A stretch of 24,513 nt of DNA from a virus. The notes beneath the pieces were generated by a model that was not told where the DNA came from, did not search any database, and worked only from the letters and a program-made list of their open reading frames with translations. The translations under genes and the position numbers were made by a program. Every line of letters begins with the position of its first letter. Within the stretch, counting starts at the first letter, position 1. Shown in pieces: positions 6,164 through 13,189 of this stretch. The stretch is taken from the IMG/VR virus record IMGVR_UViG_3300025000_000404, positions 1 through 24,513 of that record. One strand, written 5' to 3'.

Positions 6164-6289
6164 ATGCGTAAGTTTATAGCTGATAAAAGCAAACAGAAAG
6201 TTAATGACAGGGTTACTGTTGAATATCGTAAATGGCGCAAGAAACGTAATAAAGCAGCTAAGAAGGCAAGACTTAAAAATTCAAAATAG
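6164..6289 (+). CDS. Short, strongly basic hypothetical protein (41 aa)
   Basis: The ATG at 6164 is preceded by a very strong AAAGGAGG, and the ORF ends with TAG at 6287-6289. It is about 40% Lys plus Arg (for example YRKWRKKRNKAAKKARLKN) and likely one alpha helix that binds nucleic acid or an acidic partner. The next gene encodes a very acidic acyl carrier protein, so a direct contact is conceivable, but this is only inference. No family is recognised. Confidence 0.65.
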   Translation: MRKFIADKSKQKVNDRVTVEYRKWRKKRNKAAKKARLKNSK

Positions 6290-6304
6290 AAAGGGGGTTT
6301 ATTT

Positions 6305-6535
6305 GTGCAAGCAATTGAACAAAAGGTAATTGAAATTGTCAAAGCTGTATTTGACGCAGAGGATTTAACTGGCGAAACAACCTTTGAACAACTAAGTGCC
6401 GATAGCTTGCACATGGTTGAATTAGCAATGCACCTCGAAGACGAATTTGACATTACAATTGAAGACGAAGCTTGTGAAAATCTGGACAACGTACAAGGCT
6501 TTATTGATTTGGTAGTTAACTTAAAAGTAGCTTAA
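6305..6535 (+). CDS. acpP-like: Acyl carrier protein
   Basis: This 76-residue acidic, all-alpha protein has the usual ACP length. The phosphopantetheine site is ADSLHMVELAMHLEDEFDIT, with Ser34 in the DSL motif, helix II, and the recognition-helix acidic residues following. LTGETTFEQL upstream and a VQGFIDLV helix IV complete the fold. The start is GTG at 6305 behind AAGGGGG. Host ACPs carry acyl chains for fatty-acid, lipid A or secondary synthesis. Here no synthase, acyltransferase or PPTase is adjacent, so it would need the host's holo-ACP synthase. Phage ACPs are rare enough to note. Possible roles are diverting host acyl metabolism, acylating a phage product, or binding a host ACP partner. 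The fold assignment is firm; the role is open. Confidence 0.9.
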   Translation: MQAIEQKVIEIVKAVFDAEDLTGETTFEQLSADSLHMVELAMHLEDEFDITIEDEACENLDNVQGFIDLVVNLKVA

Positions 6536-6562
6536 AAGCTACAAACCACAAAGGAGAAATTA

Positions 6563-6739
6563 ATGAAAGTTGTTGAGTTTAAATTTGAAAGCGGTCAAAA
6601 GGTTTCAACTCCATTTGGAGAAGGTATTGTTGACGATGCAGCTTATTATTATGGAGTCGTTAAATACTTCATCCTGTTCTTTGACAAAGATGTAAAAAAT
6701 CTATGGGTTCACGAAGCCCAAATCCAGGAGGTAATTTAA
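6563..6739 (+). CDS. Small beta-rich hypothetical protein (58 aa)
   Basis: The ATG at 6563 sits behind AAAGGAG, and the TAA ends one base before the SSB-like ATG. GQKVSTPFGEGIV (11-23) and KYFILFFDKD with LWVHEAQIQEV suggest a compact KOW/SH3-like barrel. Its 3' end contains the AGGAGG that serves as ribosome binding site of the next gene. The function is unknown; it may help the adjacent SSB-like protein. Confidence 0.65.
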   Translation: MKVVEFKFESGQKVSTPFGEGIVDDAAYYYGVVKYFILFFDKDVKNLWVHEAQIQEVI

Positions 6740-6740
6740 T

Positions 6741-7361
6741 ATGGCAAACATCGGAATGGTATTTGACGCTACGAAGATCGAACCGGCAACAATCGGAGGT
6801 AATCAACTTCCTGTATCTGACAAGCTTGGGCATCCTGTAATTATCTCAGCTTCAGAAATGAAAGAAACGCAAGCAAAAGACGGCCAAGGTTATCTTGAAC
6901 TTACCCTTATGATTATCGAAGGTGAATTTAAAGGTGCTGAGGGTGCTTATCGCCTAAACATCTTTAACAAGAATGAAAAAGCACAGGAAATTGCTCATCG
7001 TCAGCTTTCGGCAATCTGTCACGCAACTGGCGTGTTTCAAGTTACAGATTCAGCAGCGTTGCACAACCGGCCTTTCAGGGCTGTAGTTGGCTTGCAAAAA
7101 GACCCTGAAGCACAAGCTAAAGGATTCACAGAAGTCAAGGGTATCTTGACTATCAACGGGGATCAACCTGGGAAGCAAGGAGCCTCTGCACCGCCTCCAG
7201 CACCAGCAGCCACACCTACCCCTGCGCCTGTAGCACAACAAGCACCACCGGCTGCATGGACGGCCCCTGCTGCGGCTCCTGAACCTGCTGCTGCGGCTGC
7301 ACCTGTTTGGAGTGCTGCACCGGCTGCGGCAACTGCCAGCACACCGCCTTGGGCTAAATAA
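6741..7361 (+). CDS. Single-stranded DNA-binding-like protein (DUF669-like)
   Basis: This is a 206-residue protein. Residues about 6-140 form an OB-like core with QLPVSDKLGHPVIISASEMK, GQGYLELTLMIIEGEFKGAE and RLNIFNKNEKAQEIAHRQLS. They are followed by AICHATG, the pattern of phage DUF669-type ssDNA-binding proteins. Residues 145-206 are a low-complexity Pro/Ala/Thr tail ending PPWAK. This resembles the flexible SSB C-terminal tail but lacks the usual acidic tip. It probably coats ssDNA and serves the Sak4-like ATPase, exonuclease and polymerases. A strong AGGAGG precedes the ATG. A hairpin follows 18 bases after the stop. The tail DNA is GC-rich simply from its Ala and Pro codons. Confidence 0.78.
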   Translation: MANIGMVFDATKIEPATIGGNQLPVSDKLGHPVIISASEMKETQAKDGQGYLELTLMIIEGEFKGAEGAYRLNIFNKNEKAQEIAHRQLSAICHATGVFQVTDSAALHNRPFRAVVGLQKDPEAQAKGFTEVKGILTINGDQPGKQGASAPPPAPAATPTPAPVAQQAPPAAWTAPAAAPEPAAAAAPVWSAAPAAATASTPPWAK

Positions 7362-7378
7362 AGTAGATATTAAGTTTG

Positions 7379-7402
7379 AAGCAGGGGCTACGGTCCCTGC
7401 TT
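7379..7402 (+). terminator. Hairpin after SSB-like gene; weak or partial terminator
   Basis: AAGCAGGG (7379-7386) pairs perfectly with CCCTGCTT (7395-7402) across an 8-base loop, and one more G-U pair is possible. Only three T residues follow the stem, so it may be an attenuating terminator or an mRNA-stabilising 3' end that favours high SSB expression. It lies in a 75-base gap of an otherwise packed operon. Confidence 0.45.
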
Positions 7403-7436
7403 TGCGCTGAGTAGCTAATTTTCCGAAAGGCTTTCT

Positions 7437-8330
7437 ATGACCCCCTCCGAACTTGCAACGCTTTCAACTCAAATTAAAAACGAAATAGATTCCTGGTGTT
7501 CCCACAAATGGAATGAAGGACCGCGTAGCCATTTAGGTGCAAGTGAAATAGGTCATTCCTGTAGTAAGTATTTGTGGTTAAAATTTAGATGGACTTTCTA
7601 CAAAGAATTTGACGGCAGGATGCAACGACTTTTGAATAGAGGTCACTTTGAAGAACCTCGTTTTGTACAATACCTTGAAGGCATTGGTTGTAAAGTAATT
7701 CAGTTTGACGAAGAAGCAATCGCAAGAGGTGAAACTGACAAAGGCAAGATGCAATTACGCATATCAGCTTGTAAAGGTCATTTTGGCGGTTCGCTTGATG
7801 CCGAAATAGAGTTACCCTCAAGATACGGTATTGTGGGTAAATTGCTTTGTGAAATGAAAACGCAAGGGCTTGGTAAGCAGGGTAATAAAGTTTCCAACTT
7901 TGATAAGCTGGTTAAAGACGGCGTTAAGCTTTATAAGCCTGTTCATTGGGCACAACAATGTATCTATGGGTATAAAAGAGGTCTTGATTACAGTCTTTAC
8001 ATGGCGGTAAGTAAAAATAATGATGACTTGCACATTGAAGCTATAAAACTAGATCACTTTCTTGGAGCTTCACTTGAACGCAAAGCAGAAATGATAATCT
8101 TCTCTGAAGTAGCTCCTAACGGTATAAGTGCAAGTCCAAGCTATTACGAGTGTTCTTACTGCGACGCCAAAGATATTTGTTTTGGTTCTGAGTTGCCTTT
8201 AAGAAACTGTAGGAGTTGTAGGTTTTGTTTTCCTGTTGATAATGCGAGTTGGTTGTGTCATAAACAAAATGCAATTATACCTAAAGAAGCAATTCCTTTT
8301 GAATATGAATGTTGGGAGTCTATAGTATGA
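7437..8330 (+). CDS. PD-(D/E)XK family exonuclease with C-terminal Cys cluster
   Basis: This is a 297-residue protein. The N-terminal motif LGASEIGHSCSKYLWLKFRW (33-52) is the usual opening of this phage nuclease group. The catalytic core has GGSLDAEIEL with Asp121 and CEMKTQ with Glu139 and Lys141, then a conserved Gln in HWAQQCIYGY (170-179). The C-terminus holds many cysteines (239, 242, 248, 258, 261, 264, 274) as CSYCDAKDIC and CRSCRFC. These may bind an Fe-S cluster or zinc, as in Cas4/AddB-like nucleases. It probably resects DNA ends for the Sak4/SSB annealing pathway. GAAAGG precedes the ATG. The stop overlaps the next start (ATGA). Confidence 0.82.
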   Translation: MTPSELATLSTQIKNEIDSWCSHKWNEGPRSHLGASEIGHSCSKYLWLKFRWTFYKEFDGRMQRLLNRGHFEEPRFVQYLEGIGCKVIQFDEEAIARGETDKGKMQLRISACKGHFGGSLDAEIELPSRYGIVGKLLCEMKTQGLGKQGNKVSNFDKLVKDGVKLYKPVHWAQQCIYGYKRGLDYSLYMAVSKNNDDLHIEAIKLDHFLGASLERKAEMIIFSEVAPNGISASPSYYECSYCDAKDICFGSELPLRNCRSCRFCFPVDNASWLCHKQNAIIPKEAIPFEYECWESIV

Positions 8331-8485
8331 AAGTTAGCAGATTAATTGAATATGAAGGTTCTGAGCAATGGGTACAGAGAACGTTAGATAAGTCTTTGCC
8401 TGAAGGTATAACTAAATTAGGCACTGAGTTTAGCATTACTATTACAACTTTGAAAGAAAATGAAGAAGCTAAGAGGATTAAATGA
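8327..8485 (+). CDS. Conserved small hypothetical protein (52 aa)
   Basis: The ATG at 8327 overlaps the nuclease stop (ATGA), and the TGA overlaps the helicase ATG (ATGA). It begins MKVSRLIEYEG and continues WVQRTLDKSLPEG, a pattern I recall in tiny phage proteins beside replication nucleases and helicases. It is mixed alpha/beta with no cysteines. It may be an accessory subunit of one of its neighbours, judging only from tight coupling. Confidence 0.6.
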   Translation: MKVSRLIEYEGSEQWVQRTLDKSLPEGITKLGTEFSITITTLKENEEAKRIK

Positions 8486-11187
8486 GTTTTTCACCTTGGC
8501 CTTTTCAAACTGAAGCTTTATACTCTGTCTTAAACTACTTCAAAGACAACGCAACTGGCAATCCAGTTGTATGTATGCCTACAGGATGCCACGCCAAAGG
8601 AACCAAAATACTTATGTATGACGGTTCTGTAAAAATAGTCGAAGATGTAAAAATTGGTGATAAACTAATGGGTCCAGACAGCGAACCTAGAACTGTTCTT
8701 AATTTAGCTAGAGGCAATGAACAAATGGTTCGCATTGTTCCCACAAAAGGAGAATCTTTTGAAGTAAACATAAGTCACATTCTTTCTTTATATAAGGTAA
8801 ACGAAAGATCGGAAAATAGCGGCAGAATATATGAGTCAACTGAACCAGCATTGTGCAATATTTCAATAAAAGATTATTTACAAAAATCTGCTTATTTTAA
8901 ACATCTTCATAAAATAAGACGTGCTGGTGTAGAATTTCAAAACAAATCGTTTTTACCACTACCTCCTTATTTTATAGGCTTATTTTTAGGAGACGGAGGT
9001 TATTCTGCAAATACGGTTAATTTTACTTCTATGGATGAAGTTTTAATGGATTATGTTAAAGAATTAATACTTTCAACAGGGGATACTTATTCAACAACAG
9101 TTAAAAAAAATAATAAAGCGTACAGTATTCAATTAAGAAGAGAAAAGAGAGATAGAACTAAAAAACCAATAATAGCCACACACTTAGAACGTTTAAGCTT
9201 ACAGGGGGTTACTTCTGGAACTAAGTTTGTGCCAACCTGTTATAAAATAACTACTAGGCAAAATAGACTTGAAGTGTTGGCTGGTTTAATTGATACAGAT
9301 GGACACCTTGACGGACACATGTACGATTATATAACTAAGTCCAAACTATTAGCCCTAGATGTTGTTTTTATAGCAAGAAGTTTGGGATTTGCCGCTTATG
9401 TCAAATCTTGTAAAAAAGCTTCCCAAACTGGTTTTGTCGGGGATTATTTTAGAGTTTCTATTAGCGGAAATGTTATTGAAATACCTTGCCGATTGCCTCA
9501 CAAAAGAGCAATGATTAGAAATCAAAAGAAAGGTGTTTTGATAACAAGCTTTAAGACTGAAATTTTACCTAACAATGACTTTTACGGCTTCGCTCTTGAC
9601 AAAGATCATTTATATTTAACAAGCGATTTCGTGGTTCATCATAATACAGGTAAAGGCAGTTTGATAGCAATGCTAATAGATTATATTCTTTACAATTGGC
9701 CTAATCAACGAATCTTGCAACTTGTTCACACTAAAGAACTTGTTCAACAAAACTACAACGATTTGTTGATGATAAACGCCTTATCTCCTGCCGGTATTTA
9801 TTGTGCGGGTCTTGACCGCAAGGAAAGTGCAAACTCTGTAGTATTTGGTTCACTTGGCTCGGTACGAACTAATGCCGAAGCATTTGGTTTCAGAGATTTA
9901 ATCTTGATTGACGAAGGACACGCTGTATCTCCTGACGAAGAGACAGGCTACAGGCAAATTGAAGCTACTTTACGGCTTATAAATCCTAACATTCGAGTAG
10001 TGGCTTTTACAGCAACTGACTACAGATTGGGACAAGGAAAACTTACAGACGGCGACAATCCGTTATTTACAGATGTATGTTTTGACATAACAAAGTTACA
10101 TTCGTTCAATAGACTTATTTCAGAAGGTTATCTTTCGCCGTTAATTGTTCCAAGTCAGTTAAAAACGCAACTTGATGTTTCAGGTGTTGCAATTAGCAAA
10201 GGTGAGTTCAACCAGGGACAATTGCAAAAGGCTGTTGATAAGCAGGAAATAACTTATGCTGCAATTCAAGAAGCTGTTAGATACGGATATGATAGAAACT
10301 GTTGGCTGGTATTTGCTTCTGGAATAGAGCATTGTGAACATATAAGCGACATGCTGCAAAGTTTTGGAATAAGCTCAAGCTTTGTTCATAGTAAAATTTC
10401 AGACGACGAACGCGACGAACGACTCGCTGCATTTAAGGAAGGAAAAATTAAAGCAATTGTAGGTTTTAGAATTTTAACAACTGGCTTTAATCATCCTCCT
10501 ATAGATTTAATTATTGATTTGTACCCTACTGTTTCACCTGTGATGCACGTTCAAAAGAACGGCAGAGGAACTAGAACTTATAACGGTAACAATCCTAACT
10601 TTCCATATATTAAATCCAACTGTTTGGTTTTAGACTTTAGTGGCAACACTAAACGTATCGGACCCGTGAACGATCCGATTATACCTAAGAAAAAAGGTGA
10701 TAAAACAGGCGATGTGCCTGTAAAGATATGCGCTGCTTGTGGGCTGTATAATCATTGTTCGGCTAGATATTGCGGCGGACACCCTGAAGCAAGTGCCGAA
10801 GGTTGCGGCGCTGAGTTCGAGTTTCAAACTAAATTGCTTAGAACAGCGGGAACAGCAGAACTCATAAAAGGTGATTATACAGAAGTACAATATGAAACTT
10901 ATGACGTAACTAAAGTTATATACCACAAACATCAAAAAATAGATAAAAAACCTTGCATTAAAGTTAGTTATTACAGTGGAATATTAAGATTTACAGAATA
11001 TTTATTTCCTGAATCAGTTGGCAGAATTAAAACCAATTTTGTACATTGGTGGCAACAAAGAAGTTCTTTAGAAGTTCCTGTAACAGTTGAAGACGCTTTA
11101 ATTTACTGTCAGCAATTGCGTTGTCCTAAAAAGATTAAAGTTCAAGTTGATAGTCAATTCAAAAATATCATCGGAGTTGAATGGTGA
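8482..11187 (+). CDS. DEAD/DEAH-type superfamily 2 helicase interrupted by an intein
   Basis: This 901-residue precursor loses 353 residues (36-388) on splicing, leaving a 548-residue helicase. The Walker A loop is split: PTG ends the N-extein, TGKGS begins the C-extein, and the two join as PTGTGKGS. Motif II is LILIDEGH (about 473-480), motif III AFTATDYR, and motif VI HVQKNGRGTR (about 689-698). A Cys-rich region CAACGLYNHC...CGGH...CGAEF (about 750-780) looks like a zinc ribbon. It is an ATP-driven duplex translocase or unwinding enzyme, probably helping replication or recombination. The host gene is inactive until the intein leaves, because the P-loop is broken. The ATG is behind AAGAGG and overlaps the previous stop. 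Confidence 0.92.
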   Translation: MSFSPWPFQTEALYSVLNYFKDNATGNPVVCMPTGCHAKGTKILMYDGSVKIVEDVKIGDKLMGPDSEPRTVLNLARGNEQMVRIVPTKGESFEVNISHILSLYKVNERSENSGRIYESTEPALCNISIKDYLQKSAYFKHLHKIRRAGVEFQNKSFLPLPPYFIGLFLGDGGYSANTVNFTSMDEVLMDYVKELILSTGDTYSTTVKKNNKAYSIQLRREKRDRTKKPIIATHLERLSLQGVTSGTKFVPTCYKITTRQNRLEVLAGLIDTDGHLDGHMYDYITKSKLLALDVVFIARSLGFAAYVKSCKKASQTGFVGDYFRVSISGNVIEIPCRLPHKRAMIRNQKKGVLITSFKTEILPNNDFYGFALDKDHLYLTSDFVVHHNTGKGSLIAMLIDYILYNWPNQRILQLVHTKELVQQNYNDLLMINALSPAGIYCAGLDRKESANSVVFGSLGSVRTNAEAFGFRDLILIDEGHAVSPDEETGYRQIEATLRLINPNIRVVAFTATDYRLGQGKLTDGDNPLFTDVCFDITKLHSFNRLISEGYLSPLIVPSQLKTQLDVSGVAISKGEFNQGQLQKAVDKQEITYAAIQEAVRYGYDRNCWLVFASGIEHCEHISDMLQSFGISSSFVHSKISDDERDERLAAFKEGKIKAIVGFRILTTGFNHPPIDLIIDLYPTVSPVMHVQKNGRGTRTYNGNNPNFPYIKSNCLVLDFSGNTKRIGPVNDPIIPKKKGDKTGDVPVKICAACGLYNHCSARYCGGHPEASAEGCGAEFEFQTKLLRTAGTAELIKGDYTEVQYETYDVTKVIYHKHQKIDKKPCIKVSYYSGILRFTEYLFPESVGRIKTNFVHWWQQRSSLEVPVTVEDALIYCQQLRCPKKIKVQVDSQFKNIIGVEW
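8587..9645 (+). mobile_element. Intein with LAGLIDADG homing endonuclease, in helicase Walker A
   Basis: The 353-residue insertion starts at Cys36 (CHAKGTKILMYDGSVK, splicing block A) and ends at HHN (386-388), followed by Thr as the +1 nucleophile. The stretch VNISHILSLY (about 95) resembles block B with its conserved His. NDFYGFALDKDHLYLTSDFV resembles block F. Two endonuclease motifs are seen: FIGLFLGDGG (from residue 164) and LAGLIDTDGH (from about residue 266), with acidic residues kept. The splicing and homing parts therefore look intact. The intein stretch appears more AT-rich than the surrounding exteins, which suggests separate origin. Confidence 0.95.
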
Positions 11188-11426
11188 GCAAACTTATAAA
11201 CAGATATTTACGCGAAACAATAGATAGACGACTTAAAAATGTATTGACAAATGCAACTTTAATCTGTAGCATGTTACCTGAAGAGATAGTTAAAAGTTGT
11301 ATTACTTGCGATAACTTCAACGAAGAAATCGAAGTTTGCAAAAAGTTTAACGCAAGACCTCCTGCTAGAATAATTGCTTTTAGTTGTGAAGGTTATGCAA
11401 ACATCAACGAGAAAATTCCCTTCTAA
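11181..11426 (+). CDS. Small Cys-containing protein (81 aa), zinc-binding-like
   Basis: An amphipathic N-terminal half (LINRYLRETIDRRLKNVLTN) is followed by SCITCDNFNEEIEVCKKF and RPPARIIAFSCEGY, with cysteines at 40, 43, 53 and 69. The pattern CxxC...C...PP..II...C is common in small phage proteins and probably binds one zinc. The ATG at 11181 overlaps the helicase stop by seven bases, and GGAG lies close upstream. A GTG at 11184 is an alternative start. The TAA shares a base with the next ATG. The role is unknown. Confidence 0.65.
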   Translation: MVSKLINRYLRETIDRRLKNVLTNATLICSMLPEEIVKSCITCDNFNEEIEVCKKFNARPPARIIAFSCEGYANINEKIPF

Positions 11427-11665
11427 TGAAACGTCAACGTAAATGGCAGCAAGATCAACTTACAAAAGGAAATTGTACTATTTGCGGTAAGAACTCTGAA
11501 GGTTTAACACGTTGTCCTGCTTGTACTGTTAAACAAACTGAACAAGATCGTGAGCGTACAGGTTATTCAGCTTGGCAAGAGGGCGGTAGAGGAAGACCGC
11601 CGAAGTATAAGGAACAAGGGGCGGCTTCCAGCGACTTGGTTATAATCCGTAGGAGGGGTAAATGA
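11426..11665 (+). CDS. Small zinc-ribbon protein (79 aa)
   Basis: GNCTICGKNSEGLTRCPACT (15-34) is a four-cysteine zinc ribbon (Cys17, 20, 30, 33). It is followed by a basic, Gly/Arg-rich tail (EGGRGRPPKYKEQ) with an AT-hook-like GRPPK core. That combination suggests DNA binding. It starts by a one-base overlap (TAATG) and ends by ATGA overlap with the next gene. No specific family or target can be named. Confidence 0.65.
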   Translation: MKRQRKWQQDQLTKGNCTICGKNSEGLTRCPACTVKQTEQDRERTGYSAWQEGGRGRPPKYKEQGAASSDLVIIRRRGK

Positions 11666-11985
11666 GATTGCATTGCAAAGAACACGGCTACATGGATGAA
11701 AAGACAGGGCCAATGTCAGAATGTCCGTACTGCGAAATTGACAGGCTGAACAAAGGTATCAAGGCGGCTTACGGGACGTTACAGATGTTTGGGGTGCCTG
11801 AACTGAGGGCAAAATCAGTGGCCAACGGGATCATGGTTCTGGTCAGCAGAATTGATAAAGAGTCTGAGTTTCAAGCACAGCACATTGCGCGGCTGAAAGA
11901 GGCACTGACTCCATTTGCAAATTACGCCTGTGACCCGCCTTGTGGATGTCACAACTGTAAGGCAAAAGAGGCATTAGGATTATAA
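11662..11985 (+). CDS. Hypothetical Cys-rich protein (107 aa), unlike neighbours in base composition
   Basis: The N-terminal Cys5/His8 and CPYC (21-24) and the C-terminal CDPPCGCHNC (90-99) make two possible metal-binding knuckles. They flank a helical middle (IDRLNKGIKAAYGTLQ, then AQHIARLKEALTP). A strong AGGAGGGG precedes the ATG. By eye its Leu codons are mostly CTG and its GC content is higher than that of adjacent genes, which prefer TTA and CTT. This suggests recent transfer from another phage. It is followed by a 74-base gap. I recognise no family. Confidence 0.6.
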   Translation: MRLHCKEHGYMDEKTGPMSECPYCEIDRLNKGIKAAYGTLQMFGVPELRAKSVANGIMVLVSRIDKESEFQAQHIARLKEALTPFANYACDPPCGCHNCKAKEALGL

Positions 11986-12002
11986 CATAGATTATACAGC
12001 CT

Positions 12003-12018
12003 GTTATGTCTGCATAAC
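12003..12018. repeat. Short inverted repeat (hairpin) in the leader of the clamp-like gene
   Basis: GTTATG (12003-12008) pairs with CATAAC (12013-12018) over a 4-base loop. The left arm can alternatively pair with ATAACA at 11982-11987. The repeated half-sites in this 74-base gap could be a weak mRNA hairpin or a protein site. There is no T-run. Confidence 0.3.
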
Positions 12019-12059
12019 CCGCTAATCAGATTTAAAGACAGAATGCAAGGAGTGTACCA

Positions 12060-13052
12060 ATGCCGCCGCGCAAAACCAAAAGCAAAACCTCCGAAGGTTT
12101 AATAGCAGCGTTATCTTTTATCTCTGTAGCTCAAAAGAAAGAAGACGATACAGCTTTTAAAACTCACTGTGTTCTGCATAACAATTGGGCTTTGGCCTAC
12201 GATGGTATTTTAACCGCTGGAGCTAAAATTGAAGAAAGTCTTGAAATTTGTCCGCAAACTTATAAACTTATCGCCGCCCTGGAGCGCACAACAAAGGACG
12301 TGTCGATTACTGAGCTGGAAGGTAGACTTTCGATCAAGTCAGGCTCGTTCTCCTGCTTCGTACCATGCTGGCATGAGGGTATGCCTGCCCTTGCACCCGA
12401 TCCCCCCTTGTGCGCTATCTCAGACGTTCTGAGAGACAGACTTGAACAGATAAGCGGTTTTACCGTAGATAATGACAAGAAACGTATCGTAGAATGCTCA
12501 ATTTTAGTACGTGAAAACTCCGTATTTGCGTCAGACGGAGCAATATTACTCGAAGGATGGCATGGCCTGAACCTGCCTACTTGTATACTTCCCAAAGCGT
12601 TTGTTACCGCAATAATCAATACGAAAAAGAAATTAACAAAGTTTGGACGTTCTGAAAATAGTTGCACAATTTACTTTGAAGACGAAAGTTTTATTCGTAC
12701 TCAGCTTTTTGAAGAGTCGTGGCCTGAAATTAACTTGATCTTAAATAAAGAATGTAGACCTGAACCGTTACCTAAAGGATTTTACGAAGCACTAAAAAAC
12801 ATAGAACCTTTTTCTAATGGAAAAGAAACTGAAAAATCTGTTTATTTCTTTGATGGAATGTTGCAGTCACACAGAGATAAATCTGAAGGTGCTTGTTGTG
12901 AAGTTCCAGGCATTAAGCATGGACCAGCTTTTAATATTAAAAGGTTAAAGAGAATTGAGCATTGTATTGAAAGTGTTGATTTTTATTCACATAACGTTAT
13001 GTTCTTCTTCGGCAACGGTGTGAGGGGAGCTTTGGCAGGGGTGAGGGTATGA
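12060..13052 (+). CDS. Putative sliding-clamp-like replication protein
   Basis: This is a 330-residue protein. The repeated layout of beta strands and helices looks like DNA polymerase processivity clamps. ICPQTYKLIAALERTTKDVS with LSIKSGSFSCFVPC (63-103) is followed by a second unit ILPKAFVTAIINTKKK with CTIYFEDESFIRTQLF and EESWPEINLIL (176-228). NNWALAYDGI (41-50) and FASDGAILL (157-164) resemble the strand turns of beta-clamp domains. It lies one small gene upstream of the family B polymerase, which supports a processivity role. It is shorter than the bacterial beta subunit and has no clear match to every domain, so it is a clamp-like candidate only. AAGGAG stands seven bases before the ATG. 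Confidence 0.6.
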   Translation: MPPRKTKSKTSEGLIAALSFISVAQKKEDDTAFKTHCVLHNNWALAYDGILTAGAKIEESLEICPQTYKLIAALERTTKDVSITELEGRLSIKSGSFSCFVPCWHEGMPALAPDPPLCAISDVLRDRLEQISGFTVDNDKKRIVECSILVRENSVFASDGAILLEGWHGLNLPTCILPKAFVTAIINTKKKLTKFGRSENSCTIYFEDESFIRTQLFEESWPEINLILNKECRPEPLPKGFYEALKNIEPFSNGKETEKSVYFFDGMLQSHRDKSEGACCEVPGIKHGPAFNIKRLKRIEHCIESVDFYSHNVMFFFGNGVRGALAGVRV

Positions 13053-13189
13053 ACGGTATTAAATATTGTCCTTTTTGTGGTAGTAACGAATTAAAATTTG
13101 TTCAAAGAGTTCCCAGGTGTATGACTTGCCGAACTGTTTTTCTTGTAACTTATAGTAGAAAACTTAGAAACGCAGCAAAACCTAAATGA
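13049..13189 (+). CDS. Small zinc-ribbon protein (46 aa)
   Basis: The ATG at 13049 overlaps the clamp-like stop (ATGA), and its TGA overlaps the polymerase start (ATGA). YCPFCGSN and RCMTCR (7-28) give a four-Cys zinc ribbon, followed by a basic tail (SRKLRNAAKPK). Sandwiched and coupled between a clamp-like protein and a DNA polymerase, it may be a polymerase accessory factor. That role is inferred from position only. Confidence 0.6.
   Translation: MNGIKYCPFCGSNELKFVQRVPRCMTCRTVFLVTYSRKLRNAAKPK

Noticed and set aside
6139-6489. Minus-strand 116-codon frame opposite the ACP and basic peptide genes
   Set aside because: Ser/Leu-rich shadow of two well-supported plus-strand genes.
7190-7355. 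GC-rich repeat-like tract at the end of the SSB-like gene as a mobile or foreign segment
   Set aside because: It is explained by Ala and Pro codons of the flexible tail, in frame to the stop.
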